Shown: in pieces, positions 7,494-14,749 of the stretch | How positions within the stretch are numbered: the first letter of the stretch is position 1 | How the letters are laid out: each line of letters starts with the position of its first letter | Origin: DASTGO01 sp035719045 | Lineage (GTDB): Bacteria; Actinomycetota; Actinomycetes; Actinomycetales; Kineosporiaceae | Direction of reading: 5' to 3' | NCBI GenBank assembly: GCA_035719045.1 | Contig: DASTGO010000539.1 | Location: 1-16,670, forward strand | Length of the DNA: 16,670 nucleotides | The notes under the pieces: generated by a model | Told to the model about the DNA's origin: nothing | Database searches by the model: none | The model's input: the letters and a program-made list of their open reading frames with translations, nothing else | Translations under genes and position numbers: made by a program

Positions 7494-8993
7494 CTACCTC
7501 ATGGTCGGCGTGCACGTGACGACTGCGGGAGCGACGGCCGCGTTGCCGTTGGCCACGAACCCGAACTGCTGGCTGCCCTTGGCGGCGACAGTGGCGTTGT
7601 AGCTGGCGTTGGTGACGGTCACGGTGCCGGAGGTGCCGGTATTCGTGCCGTTCCAGACGTTGATCAGGCTCTGCCCCGCGCCCAGGGTCAACTTGACGGT
7701 CCAGCCGTTGATCGCGCTGGTGCCGTTGTTGGTGACGGTGACGGAGCCGAGGAGACCGCCGTTCCAGCGCGCGATCTGCTGGTAGGTGGCGGTGCACGTC
7801 GCCGGGCCGCTGCCGTCGGACGGGGCCGGCGTGGTCGTCGCCGGTGTGGTCACCGGAGTCGTCGCGGGTGTGGTCACCGGAGTCGTGGCCGGTGTGGTCA
7901 CCGGAGATGTGGCCGGCGTGGTGGGGGGAGGCGGCGGGGTGCCGCCGTACTGCGCAGCGACCTGGGCCAGGTCAGCACCCTTGCCGCTCATGTACGGCTG
8001 CTTCAGCCAGGAGACGAACGCCGTGAGGCCGGCGGAGGAGGAACCCGCGGACCACAGTTCCTCCTTGTCCTGGTCGAAGTAGGTCAGCAGCTTCAGGTCG
8101 GGGTAGGCACCGGACTTCAGTTGCGCGTCCATGTCGTTGAACCAGGCTGCCTTGTCGCCACCGTCGGCGCTGGAGGCGTACTCGGCGATCATCACCGGCT
8201 TGTCCGCGGCGATGGAGCGCGCATTCTGGTAGGCGGTGGAGAAGGTCGTCGAGAAGCTCGCCCAGTGATTGCCCGTGGGGTCCCACGAGGGCCCGGAGCC
8301 CCAGTTGTACCCGTCCACGCCCACCCAGTCGACGTAGGCGGACCCTGGGTAGGCGCGGGCCGGATCGTTCCACGCGGCGGTCGGTGAGGACCCGTTGTTG
8401 AATGCCCAGACCCACTGGACGTTGGTGGCACCAGCGGCCTTGACCAGGTCGTGCACGTGCCGGTACGCCTGGACGTAGCGGGTCGGGTCGTTGTTGTTGT
8501 TCGCGGTGCCCCAGGGGTACCAGTCCCCGTTGAACTCGTGTCCCCAGCGCAACAGGATCGGCACGCCGGCGGAGGCGAACTCCGCGGCTCGAGTTCTGAT
8601 GTAGCTGTCCCAGGTGCCATTGATGATGTCCTGGAGCTTGATCTGCCCGGCACCGTTTGCGCCTAGGGCGGTGTCCCAGGGCTCCCAGGTGTAGTGCGGC
8701 ATGATCCCTCGGCTCCACAACGCCTTGGCCTCGGAGACGGGGAAGGCCTTCCCGGTCGCCCAGCTGTCGAACCACATGACGCTGGCCGGGGTCACTCCGT
8801 AGGCGCTCGATGCCGCGGACGCGGTCTGGGTGGGCGCACCCTCCCGGAAGACGCCGAAGTACTTGGTGGTGGCATCGGCCGCGGATGCCGGACTGCTCGT
8901 GCTGAGAGCCCTGACGCCGAGGAGCAGCGCGAGCGCCGCTACGGCTGCGAGCACTCGACGTGGGCGGGCCGCCATCGCGTGACGTTTCATCAT
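7494..8993 (-). CDS. Secreted GH26 endo-beta-mannanase-like glycoside hydrolase with CBM2
   Basis: The ATG at 8993 (tandem with 8990) follows a purine-rich GGAGTAGGGAAGG ribosome binding site; extension to 9152 would place non-signal residues before the leader and is rejected. The product is 499 aa. A signal peptide with an RPRR n-region and hydrophobic core ends near SPASA (about residue 38). The GH26 catalytic barrel spans about 40-350, with acid/base E153 (LRWGHEFNGDWYPWG) and nucleophile E271 (MIAEYAS). A Pro/Thr linker (about 357-398) precedes a C-terminal CBM2 (400-499) with the usual terminal cysteines C400 and C494 and surface Trp/Asn residues. GH26 enzymes mostly cut beta-1,4-mannan, galactomannan or glucomannan, with rarer xylanase and beta-glucanase activities. 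CBM2 binds cellulose or xylan. The upstream CUT1 transporter would import the released oligosaccharides. Substrate assignment is inference. Confidence 0.92.
   Translation of the reverse strand: MMKRHAMAARPRRVLAAVAALALLLGVRALSTSSPASAADATTKYFGVFREGAPTQTASAASSAYGVTPASVMWFDSWATGKAFPVSEAKALWSRGIMPHYTWEPWDTALGANGAGQIKLQDIINGTWDSYIRTRAAEFASAGVPILLRWGHEFNGDWYPWGTANNNNDPTRYVQAYRHVHDLVKAAGATNVQWVWAFNNGSSPTAAWNDPARAYPGSAYVDWVGVDGYNWGSGPSWDPTGNHWASFSTTFSTAYQNARSIAADKPVMIAEYASSADGGDKAAWFNDMDAQLKSGAYPDLKLLTYFDQDKEELWSAGSSSAGLTAFVSWLKQPYMSGKGADLAQVAAQYGGTPPPPPTTPATSPVTTPATTPVTTPATTPVTTPATTTPAPSDGSGPATCTATYQQIARWNGGLLGSVTVTNNGTSAINGWTVKLTLGAGQSLINVWNGTNTGTSGTVTVTNASYNATVAAKGSQQFGFVANGNAAVAPAVVTCTPTMR
7843..7914 (-). 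repeat. 24-bp tandem repeat encoding the GH26-CBM2 linker
   Basis: Three near-identical 24-bp units (7843-7866, 7867-7890, 7891-7914), with degenerate partial units on both sides, encode an eight-residue Thr/Pro/Val/Ala period (TTPATTPV). The units stay in frame, so copy number would change linker length without breaking the enzyme. Confidence 0.85.
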
Positions 8994-9338
8994 GACCTTC
9001 CCTACTCCTTCGTACGTGCCCGCACGAGCACGTCGCCCGATCCTGGGCGCCGGTCCTCCTGATGGAACCTGCACCGGCCGAGTCGATGACCCTGGCGGAC
9101 GGCAGAGACAGGAGGGTTGCCCTGGTTCGTCCCTCGGTACGTGGATCCACATCTGAGTCTCCCGACAGGGCGGCAGGGGTTTCCCTCAAGATTGGGACGC
9201 CCACCCTCAAGATCAGGGCACCCATCTGTGACCACGGGCCCGCGCCGTCCCCACTCACAGCACGCTCACCGTTCACCCCTTGTCGCTGCGACGACGAGAC
9301 GTCAACAGCTCCGCGGCGCTCACGGGTGCAGGCGGCGC
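8994..9338. promoter_or_regulatory. 345-bp upstream region of the GH26 gene
   Basis: No credible gene lies here. It holds a 21-bp tandem repeat (9183-9224), a perfect palindrome GTGGATCCAC (9141-9150), and the outer copy of a 19-bp duplication (9314-9332). No clear -35/-10 pair is seen on the minus strand. The length and these elements suggest that the GH26 gene has its own regulated promoter in addition to any read-through from the transporter genes. Confidence 0.5.
9183..9224. repeat. 21-bp direct tandem repeat (two units) upstream of GH26
   Basis: Units 9183-9203 and 9204-9224 agree at 17 of 21 positions, beginning with an identical CCCTCAAGAT. A 21-bp period is two DNA helical turns, which would place two bound proteins on the same face. 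It lies about 190-230 nt upstream of the GH26 start. Confidence 0.7.
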
Positions 9339-9351
9339 TCACGGGTGCAGG
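9314..9351. repeat. 19-bp perfect tandem duplication spanning the stop of the small gene
   Basis: CGGCGCTCACGGGTGCAGG occurs at 9314-9332 and again at 9333-9351. The copy at 9333-9351 contains the end and TGA stop of the small minus-strand gene; the other lies just past it. This looks like a recent slippage duplication that left the reading frame intact. Confidence 0.85.
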
Positions 9352-9719
9352 GAGTCCCATTCCTCGCCGAGGATCCACCGCAGGGCCGAGAGTTTGCCGT
9401 TCCACATGCCCCACTCGAACTCGGTCTCGCAGGGCCTCAGGTCGGGTCGGTGCGCCCGAACTCGTTCGGCTTCCCCGAGTGCCACGCGATACATCTCGGG
9501 GGTGGGGCCGTCCTGACCTGTTCGGGATTCCCGTCGGAACGCGAGGAGACGCCCGCCATGGACCCTGTCGGCGAGTTCCTGCTCGGCCTGGAGGATCTCG
9601 TCAAGCCGTCGGGGCTCTTCCGCCGGGTCCCAGGCGTCGGCGAGGTTGTCGGGATTCTTCGCGAAGTGCTCCTGCAGTGCGCCGGTCAGGCCCTCGTGGT
9701 CGTACTGCACGAAGGACAT
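9339..9719 (-). CDS. Small protein of unknown function (126 aa) in the sugar-uptake operon
   Basis: The ATG at 9719 has a strong GGAGGT ribosome binding site 8 nt upstream, supporting both the gene and the start. The product is soluble, charged and predicted mostly helical, with no signal peptide or membrane segment. It has an acidic middle (DPAEEPRRLDEILQAEQELAD) and a Trp-rich, conserved-looking C-terminus (EFEWGMWNGKLSALRWILG, then EEWD). I have the impression that this ending occurs in actinobacterial conserved hypothetical proteins, but cannot verify it; I assign no function. It lies 115 bp after the second permease gene and before the GH26 gene, on the same strand, so it may belong to the operon. 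Its stop sits in a duplicated 19-bp block. Confidence 0.78.
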   Translation of the reverse strand: MSFVQYDHEGLTGALQEHFAKNPDNLADAWDPAEEPRRLDEILQAEQELADRVHGGRLLAFRRESRTGQDGPTPEMYRVALGEAERVRAHRPDLRPCETEFEWGMWNGKLSALRWILGEEWDSLHP

Positions 9720-9771
9720 GGGGGTTCACCTCCAGGGGATGAGGGGCGGGGTCGAGAACTTCGGTGCGGTG

Positions 9772-9783
9772 GGAGCCGGCTCC
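9772..9783. promoter_or_regulatory. Perfect 12-bp palindrome upstream of the small gene
   Basis: GGAGCCGGCTCC is perfectly self-complementary and lies in the 115-bp gap between the second permease gene and the small gene, about 50 nt before the latter. It has no loop, so it suits a dimer-binding operator better than a terminator. The assignment is tentative in GC-rich DNA. Confidence 0.3.
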
Positions 9784-9834
9784 TGCGGCCGCTGTTCCTC
9801 GTGGCGGGACGGCGGCTGTCACAGGGGGGCTGGG

Positions 9835-10713
9835 TCATCCCTTGATGCCGGTGGAGGCCACTCCTTGGACGAACCACCGCTGGAAGAGGAGGAACACCAG
9901 GACCACCGGGATCACCATGAGGGTTGCGTAGGCGTAGAAGCCACCCCAGTTGGGAGTCGTGCCCACGTAGTTGAGTAGTCCCAGCGGCAGCGGCTGCAGG
10001 TCCGGTGACGCGGCGGTGACCATGACGGGCCACAGGAACTGTCCCCACGAGTAGAGGAACGTGAGGATGGCGGAGCTGGCGTAGGCCGGTCCGGCCAGGG
10101 GCACGATCACGCTGACGAAGGTGCGCAGCACGCCTGCCCCGTCCAGTTGCGCGGCCTCCTCGAACTCCAGGGGTATCCCCTTGAAGAACGAGTAGAAGAG
10201 GTAGATGTAGAGCGGCTGTGCCACGAACGGCAGTACCTGGGCCAGCAGGGAGTCGGTCAGCCGGTGGCCGGCAACCGGTTGCGCGAGCATGACCAGCAGC
10301 GGCAGCGCGATCGACTCGAACGGCACGATGACGAGGGCGATGACGACGGCCAGAACGATCCGGCGGCCCCTGAAGCGGATCCGGGCCAGTGCATACCCGG
10401 CCAGGCTGTTCACTCCGAGACCGAACACCACGATCGAGCTGCTGATGATCAGACTGTTGAGCATCGCGGACGGGAACGACAGGTTCGCCGACCCGGTCCA
10501 GGCGGCCTCGAGGTTCTTGCGCAGCCAGGGGAAGCCCTGGGGGTCGAAGGATCTCCAGCCGGCGCCGAAGACCTGGCTGCTGGGTTTGCCGGCACCCACC
10601 ACCATGATCAGGATGGGGGCGATGAATCCGGCCGCGAGCAGCAGCATCAGTGCCTGGCCGGCGAGCAGCGGAAGCCGACGTCGAATCGATGACCGTGACT
10701 GTCGTGGGATCAT
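9835..10713 (-). CDS. CUT1 ABC transporter permease (MalG/MsmG-type)
   Basis: This 292-aa inner-membrane permease has about six hydrophobic segments (residues 15-40, 85-110, 118-142, 158-178, 205-230 and 262-280 approximately). The conserved cytoplasmic EAA loop (EEAAQLDGAG, residues 185-194) docks the ATPase. The C-terminus FVQGVASTGIKG is typical of the second permease of carbohydrate CUT1 systems. It follows the first permease gene by 7 bp and pairs with it as a heterodimer to import oligosaccharides. With a GH26 enzyme in the same cluster, manno- or gluco-manno-oligosaccharides are the best guess. The ATG at 10713 fits the family length. Confidence 0.95.
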   Translation of the reverse strand: MIPRQSRSSIRRRLPLLAGQALMLLLAAGFIAPILIMVVGAGKPSSQVFGAGWRSFDPQGFPWLRKNLEAAWTGSANLSFPSAMLNSLIISSSIVVFGLGVNSLAGYALARIRFRGRRIVLAVVIALVIVPFESIALPLLVMLAQPVAGHRLTDSLLAQVLPFVAQPLYIYLFYSFFKGIPLEFEEAAQLDGAGVLRTFVSVIVPLAGPAYASSAILTFLYSWGQFLWPVMVTAASPDLQPLPLGLLNYVGTTPNWGGFYAYATLMVIPVVLVFLLFQRWFVQGVASTGIKG

Positions 10714-10720
10714 GATGGGC

Positions 10721-11635
10721 CTAGTCCTTCGGTTCGAGGCGGCGCTGGAGCAGGCTGACCAGCAGGACGATCACCAGGAAGATGACTGTCGCGGCGGCGG
10801 CCAGCCCGACCCTGGACGCCGGACCGTTCTCCTGGGAGAGACGGACGATGTAGAGCATCAATGTGGTGGTCGCTCCCTGTGGGCCCCCAGGGCTGGTCGG
10901 CAGGACGTAGACCTGGTCGAACAGCCGGAACGACAGGACCGCCGTCGTGGTGGTGACGAAGAACAGTTGTGGCCGGATGCCCGGGATCGTGACCGCCCAC
11001 AGCCTGCGCCAGGCACCGGCCCCGTCGAGCATGGCTGCTTCGTGCAGTTCGCGGGGAACGGCCTGCAGCGCGGCGAGGAGGATCACCATCTGGAAGCCGA
11101 CGCTGCTCCACAGCGACACCAGCACGACGGCGACCTGGGTCCAGTGTGTGTCGGCCAGCCAGTGCGGTGTGACCGCGCCGGCCGTCAGGGTGGACAGCAC
11201 CTCGGTGAGGATGCCGGGCCGGCCCTGGTTCTCGTCGAGGATGAGTTTCCAGATCAAGCCCGCCACTGACAGCGGGACCGCGATCGGGATGAAGTAGGCG
11301 GTGCGGAACAGGGCGTGACCGCGTAGGCGCAGGTTCACCAGGAGCGCGAGCCCGAGAGCGAGCCCGGTCTGCAACGGGACCACGATGATCGTGAAGAGCA
11401 GGTTGTGCAGGATCGCCGTGCGGAAGTCGGGGTCGGCGACCAGTTCACGGTAGTTGTCCAGGCCCACGAACTGCGTGGGCAGCCGCGGGGTGGGGACGGC
11501 CACCCGGTTGGTGAACGAGATGGCAACGGCGTAGCACAGTGGCGCGACGAGAAACGTGAGCAGCAGGACGGCGGCCGGTGCGACGAAGAGATAGCCCCAC
11601 CGGGACCTGTACGCCTGGGCAGGTGTGACCGACAT
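10721..11635 (-). CDS. CUT1 ABC transporter permease (MalF/MsmF-type)
   Basis: Starting at ATG 11635 (MSVTPAQAYR), the product is 304 aa with an AAAGG-type ribosome binding site about 12 nt upstream. A start at 11716 would add a charged non-conserved leader and overlap the intercistronic stem-loop. An N-terminal membrane segment (14-40) is followed by about five more. The EAA loop reads HEAAMLDGAGAWRRLW (residues 198-213). This is the first permease of a sugar importer, partner of the downstream permease 7 bp away. No ATP-binding subunit follows, which is usual for actinobacterial CUT1 operons that share an MsiK-like ATPase. Confidence 0.95.
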   Translation of the reverse strand: MSVTPAQAYRSRWGYLFVAPAAVLLLTFLVAPLCYAVAISFTNRVAVPTPRLPTQFVGLDNYRELVADPDFRTAILHNLLFTIIVVPLQTGLALGLALLVNLRLRGHALFRTAYFIPIAVPLSVAGLIWKLILDENQGRPGILTEVLSTLTAGAVTPHWLADTHWTQVAVVLVSLWSSVGFQMVILLAALQAVPRELHEAAMLDGAGAWRRLWAVTIPGIRPQLFFVTTTTAVLSFRLFDQVYVLPTSPGGPQGATTTLMLYIVRLSQENGPASRVGLAAAATVIFLVIVLLVSLLQRRLEPKD

Positions 11636-11700
11636 GCGGGACGTGACCTTTCTGCGTGAAGAAGGGCCGGGCTCCCGGAGGCGAGCCGCCGCCGGAAGCC

Positions 11701-11730
11701 GGGGCGCCGCCACCACGACGGCGGCGCCCC
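11701..11730 (-). terminator. Intercistronic stem-loop between binding-protein and permease genes
   Basis: GGGGCGCCGCC (11701-11711) and GGCGGCGCCCC (11720-11730) form a perfect 11-bp stem with an 8-nt loop. It begins 10 nt after the binding-protein stop, in the 105-bp gap before the first permease. It probably terminates part of the transcripts or protects the 3' end, giving more binding protein than permease. Confidence 0.65.
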
Positions 11731-11740
11731 TGGATGCCGG

Positions 11741-13123
11741 TCAGCCGACCGAGTAGCCGCGGTTCGCCTTGATGTCCGCGTCGACCTTGGCCGCCGCCTT
11801 GTCCAGGCACTTCTGGACATCGGCGCCGCCGATGATGTCTGCGAACGCGGTGGAGAGCTGGTCACGCGCGACCAGGTACGCGGGGGTCAGCGGTCGCGGG
11901 AAGGCCACCGTCGGGTCGTTGAGGTTCTGCGCGTAGAGGTGGCGCTGCCCGCCGGGCTGGTAGGCGGGGTCCGCGTCGAGGACGGTCCTGACCGCGGGGA
12001 TGGCGCTCTCGGACTCGGCCAGGGCCTGGGAACCCTGCGCGCCGGTGAGGAAGTCGATGAGCGCCCACGCCGCGTCGGGGTCCTTGACCTGCTGGGCCAT
12101 CCCGAAGCTCCACGAGCCCGTGTACACCTTGGAACCGGTCCCGAAATTCGGTAGCGGCAGCAGGACGAGGTCGTCCTTGAGCTTGGCCGCGTAGGTGCCG
12201 CCCATCCAGCTACCGACCCAGGAGATCGCGGAGGCGCCGTTGAGGAAGTTGGTGTCGTTGGCACCTGAGGCAAGGGAAAGGTCGATCAGACTTGCCTTGC
12301 TCCACTGCTGGAACCAGGTCAGTGCCTCGACCGACTTCGGGCTGTTCAGCGCACCCTCGGCGGAACCGTAGTCCGGCTTGAAGATCCCGGAGCCGGCGGA
12401 CAGCAGAGTTGGGCCGAAGCCGTAGGGCCGCCATTCGCCCGCCCCGTATCCCCACTCGATGTTCAACGGGGTGGGGTATCCGGCGGCCTTGAGGTCCTTG
12501 AGGACCTTGTCGAACTCGGTGACGGTCCAGGCGTCCGCCGCCGACTTCGGCACTCGGACGCCGACCTTGGTCAGGGCCTTCTTGCTGGCCCACAGGCCCA
12601 TTCCGCCGTCGTAGGCGCCGAGGGTGTACTGCTGTCCGCGGTACTTGCCGTTGGCCACCACCGACGGGATCAACGATGCCAACTTGCCGGCCTCGGCGCA
12701 GTTGCCCAGCGGTCTGATCACCTGGTTGTAGGCGAAGCTCCCGACGAAGGGTGCGTCGACCTCCACCACGTCGGGGGTCTTCCCGGACTGCAGTGCCGCG
12801 GTCAGCCCCTTCTCGTAGGCGGTCTCCGGGTAGCTCACCAGTTGCGCCGTGATCCCCTTGGCCTTGCCGACGCCGGCGTTGAACTGGGTGATGAGGTCCT
12901 GGTACACCCTGATCGGGTTGACCGGCTTGGTCGTGTCGTTGTTGGCGTGGGTGGCGATGGTGATCGTGACAGGGCCGTCGATCTTGCCGTCGCAGGCAGC
13001 CCCGGCGGCCGTGCTGGCGCCGTGGCCGGAACTGTCCGGGGTGGAGTCGGTGCTTCGGCCGCAGGCGGGCAGCAGCCCGACCGCAACAACCGACGTGACC
13101 GCGATGACGCGCCTGGTGTTCAT
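11741..13123 (-). CDS. Extracellular sugar-binding lipoprotein of a CUT1 ABC transporter
   Basis: This 460-aa family-1 solute-binding protein starts at ATG 13123 with a GAGGAG ribosome binding site 5 nt upstream. The lipoprotein signal has MNTRR, a hydrophobic stretch and lipobox LLPAC, with C21 as the lipidated residue. A Ser/Thr/Gly spacer (22-45) precedes the ligand-binding fold beginning at PVTITIATHAN. Typical family segments include PDVVEVDAPFV, WGYGAGEWRPYGFGPTLLS, a Trp-rich SWVGSWMGGTYA, and WSFGMAQQVKDPDAAWALIDFLTG. The protein captures the oligosaccharide outside the membrane and delivers it to the permeases. Aromatic residues suit a saccharide; the ligand is inferred from the GH26 gene in the cluster. 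It is first in its operon. Confidence 0.95.
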   Translation of the reverse strand: MNTRRVIAVTSVVAVGLLPACGRSTDSTPDSSGHGASTAAGAACDGKIDGPVTITIATHANNDTTKPVNPIRVYQDLITQFNAGVGKAKGITAQLVSYPETAYEKGLTAALQSGKTPDVVEVDAPFVGSFAYNQVIRPLGNCAEAGKLASLIPSVVANGKYRGQQYTLGAYDGGMGLWASKKALTKVGVRVPKSAADAWTVTEFDKVLKDLKAAGYPTPLNIEWGYGAGEWRPYGFGPTLLSAGSGIFKPDYGSAEGALNSPKSVEALTWFQQWSKASLIDLSLASGANDTNFLNGASAISWVGSWMGGTYAAKLKDDLVLLPLPNFGTGSKVYTGSWSFGMAQQVKDPDAAWALIDFLTGAQGSQALAESESAIPAVRTVLDADPAYQPGGQRHLYAQNLNDPTVAFPRPLTPAYLVARDQLSTAFADIIGGADVQKCLDKAAAKVDADIKANRGYSVG

Positions 13124-13411
13124 GGAACTCCTCAGTGCTCACTACCGGCAGGGACCGTGCGGTCAGGTCGGAGGGCGGGAAGCGGGAAAGGGTCGGCCGG
13201 AGCTGGACGAGGTCCACGCCGGACGACCCGGAAGCGTTTTCATCAGCACTGCATCGCCGCGACCTGATCATGGTCAGCTTGCTCGGACCGCAGCTGCGGC
13301 GTCGTCCGGCCGCGGTCACGTTCGACGGGCCCCGCCCACCACGCCGGGCGGACCGCGGGTATCCCCTCGGGGTGAGGGAGATCCACATCCGTGGGCAGAG
13401 GCCGGGGATCC
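13124..13411. promoter_or_regulatory. Divergent intergenic region between sugar-uptake operon and two-component system
   Basis: This roughly 290-bp region must hold the promoters for both directions. Besides the CRE-like site it has a perfect 12-bp palindrome CCGCAGCTGCGG (13288-13299). It also has a nested hairpin: CGCGGTC/GACCGCG (13311-13317/13351-13357) enclosing CGCCC/GGGCG (13333-13337/13346-13350). No -10/-35 pair is convincing by eye. The palindromes are candidate binding sites for the adjacent response regulator or another dimeric factor. Confidence 0.45.
13230..13243 (-). promoter_or_regulatory. CRE-like LacI-family operator upstream of the sugar-binding protein gene
   Basis: Read on the minus strand the site is ATGAAAACGCTTCC. 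It fits the LacI/GalR-type consensus WTGNAANCGNWNNCA except at its last base (G here), and is centred on CG about 112 nt upstream of the binding-protein start. It is the most AT-rich stretch of this gap. No LacI-family gene lies in the window, so the regulator must be encoded elsewhere. Confidence 0.55.
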
Positions 13412-14749
13412 ATGATCGGGTCTAGCGTGGACGCCGCTATGGCTACCAACAGCACGTTCTTGTCCGCGCTGAGCCCGGTCAGCTCTCCGCTGAGTCCGGT
13501 CAGCCGGGTCCGCCGTCTGGGCGGTGACCTCGCGCTGGCGATCGCCCTCGCCGGCTGGAGCGTGGTGCTGGAGGCGGGGCGCCTGGGCCTGTGGCCCCGC
13601 ACAGGGTTGGACTGGGTGGTGTCCGGCGACAGCGAGGCCAAGATCGGGTGGGAGATGGCGGCCGCGGTGGAGGTCCTGGCGCTGCTGGCGCGCCATCGCC
13701 TGCCGGTCCTGGCGTACTTCGCGGCAGTGTTGGCCGCCGGCTGTCACCTGGGCGACCTTCTGATCAGAATATCGCCGATCGACCTGGCCGCTCCCGTCAC
13801 CCTCTACACCGCCGCGCTGAAGGCCAGCCTTCGCCATGGCCCGCTCGCCTTGCTCGGTACCGGCCTGCTGGGCGCGACGACGGCCGCAGTGATCTGGGAA
13901 CGGGTCCTGCCCGCATGGTGGTCACTGTCGCCCAGCGAAAACGTGACCATGTGGGTCATGAATCTCGCCGTGCCGGTCGCGGCCCTGGTCCCGGCCTGGC
14001 TGGCTGCCCGCACCCGCCGTCACGAACTCCTCCTGCTCCGGGAGCGGGCCGACCATCTGGAGCGAGAGCGCGATCAGCGGGCGGCTCTGGCCGCTGCGGC
14101 GGAGCGGGCCAGGATCAACCGGGAACTCCATGACGCGATCGGCCACAACCTCTCCGTCATCGTGATCCAGACCCAGGCCGCGGCGGGGGTGCTGGACCAG
14201 GACCCGGACCTGGCCCGCGAATCACTGGCACATGTCGTCTCGGTCGGCCAGGACTGCCTGGCCGACGTACGCAACCTGTTCCGCACCGGCACCGGAACCG
14301 ACACTGGAACTGGAACCGACCCGGCCAGTCTCGTCCCGCCTGCCGGTCTGGCCCAGCTACCCGACCTGATCGAGCGGGTCCGTCAGGCCGGCCTGCCGAC
14401 TGACCTGAACGCCGGCCCTCGCCTGCCCCGGCTACCCCATCTGGTCGATCTGGCCGCCTACCGCATCATCCAGGAGGCGTTGACCAACGCGATGAAGCAC
14501 GGGGGCAACGGCGCCACCGCATCGATCACCCTCGACTGCCACGACGACGCCCTCCACGTCGGCATCACTGATACGGGCGCCGGACACTGCGCCGGGGCCG
14601 AACAGGGGCCGGGAATACCCGCGTGCGGCAACGGGCTGCGCGGCATCCGGGAACGCGCCACCGCCCTCGGCGGCACCGCCGAGGCCGGCCCGCTGCCCAC
14701 AGGAGGCTTCCACGTGCACGCCACCCTGCCCCTGGAGCCCCGACCATGA
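13412..14749 (+). CDS. HisKA_3-type sensor histidine kinase
   Basis: The ATG at 13412 has a GGGGA about 8 nt upstream; GTG 13391 and ATG 13439 are alternatives that change only the poorly conserved N-terminus. Four to five hydrophobic segments (DNA about 13520-13575, 13660-13750, 13790-13890, 13950-14010) form the sensor part without a recognisable extracellular domain. A short coiled coil leads into the dimerisation/phosphoacceptor domain with ERARINRELHDAIGH, H240 being the phosphorylated histidine. The ATP-binding domain has the N box IIQEALTNAMKHG, G1 DTGAG and G2 GNGLRGIRERATALGG. A GTGTD pentad occurs twice (14288-14302, 14306-14320) between the two domains. This is the NarX/DesK-like class that pairs with NarL-type regulators; the partner follows with a 4-nt overlap. 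The signal is unknown. Divergence from the sugar operon makes a carbohydrate or envelope cue possible. Confidence 0.95.
   Translation: MIGSSVDAAMATNSTFLSALSPVSSPLSPVSRVRRLGGDLALAIALAGWSVVLEAGRLGLWPRTGLDWVVSGDSEAKIGWEMAAAVEVLALLARHRLPVLAYFAAVLAAGCHLGDLLIRISPIDLAAPVTLYTAALKASLRHGPLALLGTGLLGATTAAVIWERVLPAWWSLSPSENVTMWVMNLAVPVAALVPAWLAARTRRHELLLLRERADHLERERDQRAALAAAAERARINRELHDAIGHNLSVIVIQTQAAAGVLDQDPDLARESLAHVVSVGQDCLADVRNLFRTGTGTDTGTGTDPASLVPPAGLAQLPDLIERVRQAGLPTDLNAGPRLPRLPHLVDLAAYRIIQEALTNAMKHGGNGATASITLDCHDDALHVGITDTGAGHCAGAEQGPGIPACGNGLRGIRERATALGGTAEAGPLPTGGFHVHATLPLEPRP

Noticed and set aside
7830..7920. Possible CRISPR-like repeat array
   Set aside because: The 24-bp units are contiguous, without spacers, and in frame as a Pro/Thr linker.
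7464..8387. 307-aa plus-strand ORF with Gly/Arg/Val repeats
   Set aside because: It is antisense to the GH26-CBM2 gene. The repetitive part is the complement of the Pro/Thr linker codons.
9020..9170. Possible cyclic-di-GMP (GEMM-type) riboswitch in the GH26 leader on the minus strand
   Set aside because: A GGGCAACC-like stretch caught the eye, but the conserved GACGCAAAGCC segment and GNRA tetraloop are missing.
9788..9816. Imperfect 11-bp stem after the second permease gene as a terminator
   Set aside because: The stem is complete only with G-U pairs on the plus strand; on the transcribed minus strand it has two C-A mismatches.
12210..13388. 392-aa minus-strand ORF overlapping the sugar-binding protein gene
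   Set aside because: It is another frame of a gene with a clear lipobox and family motifs; the product is low-complexity Arg/Gly.
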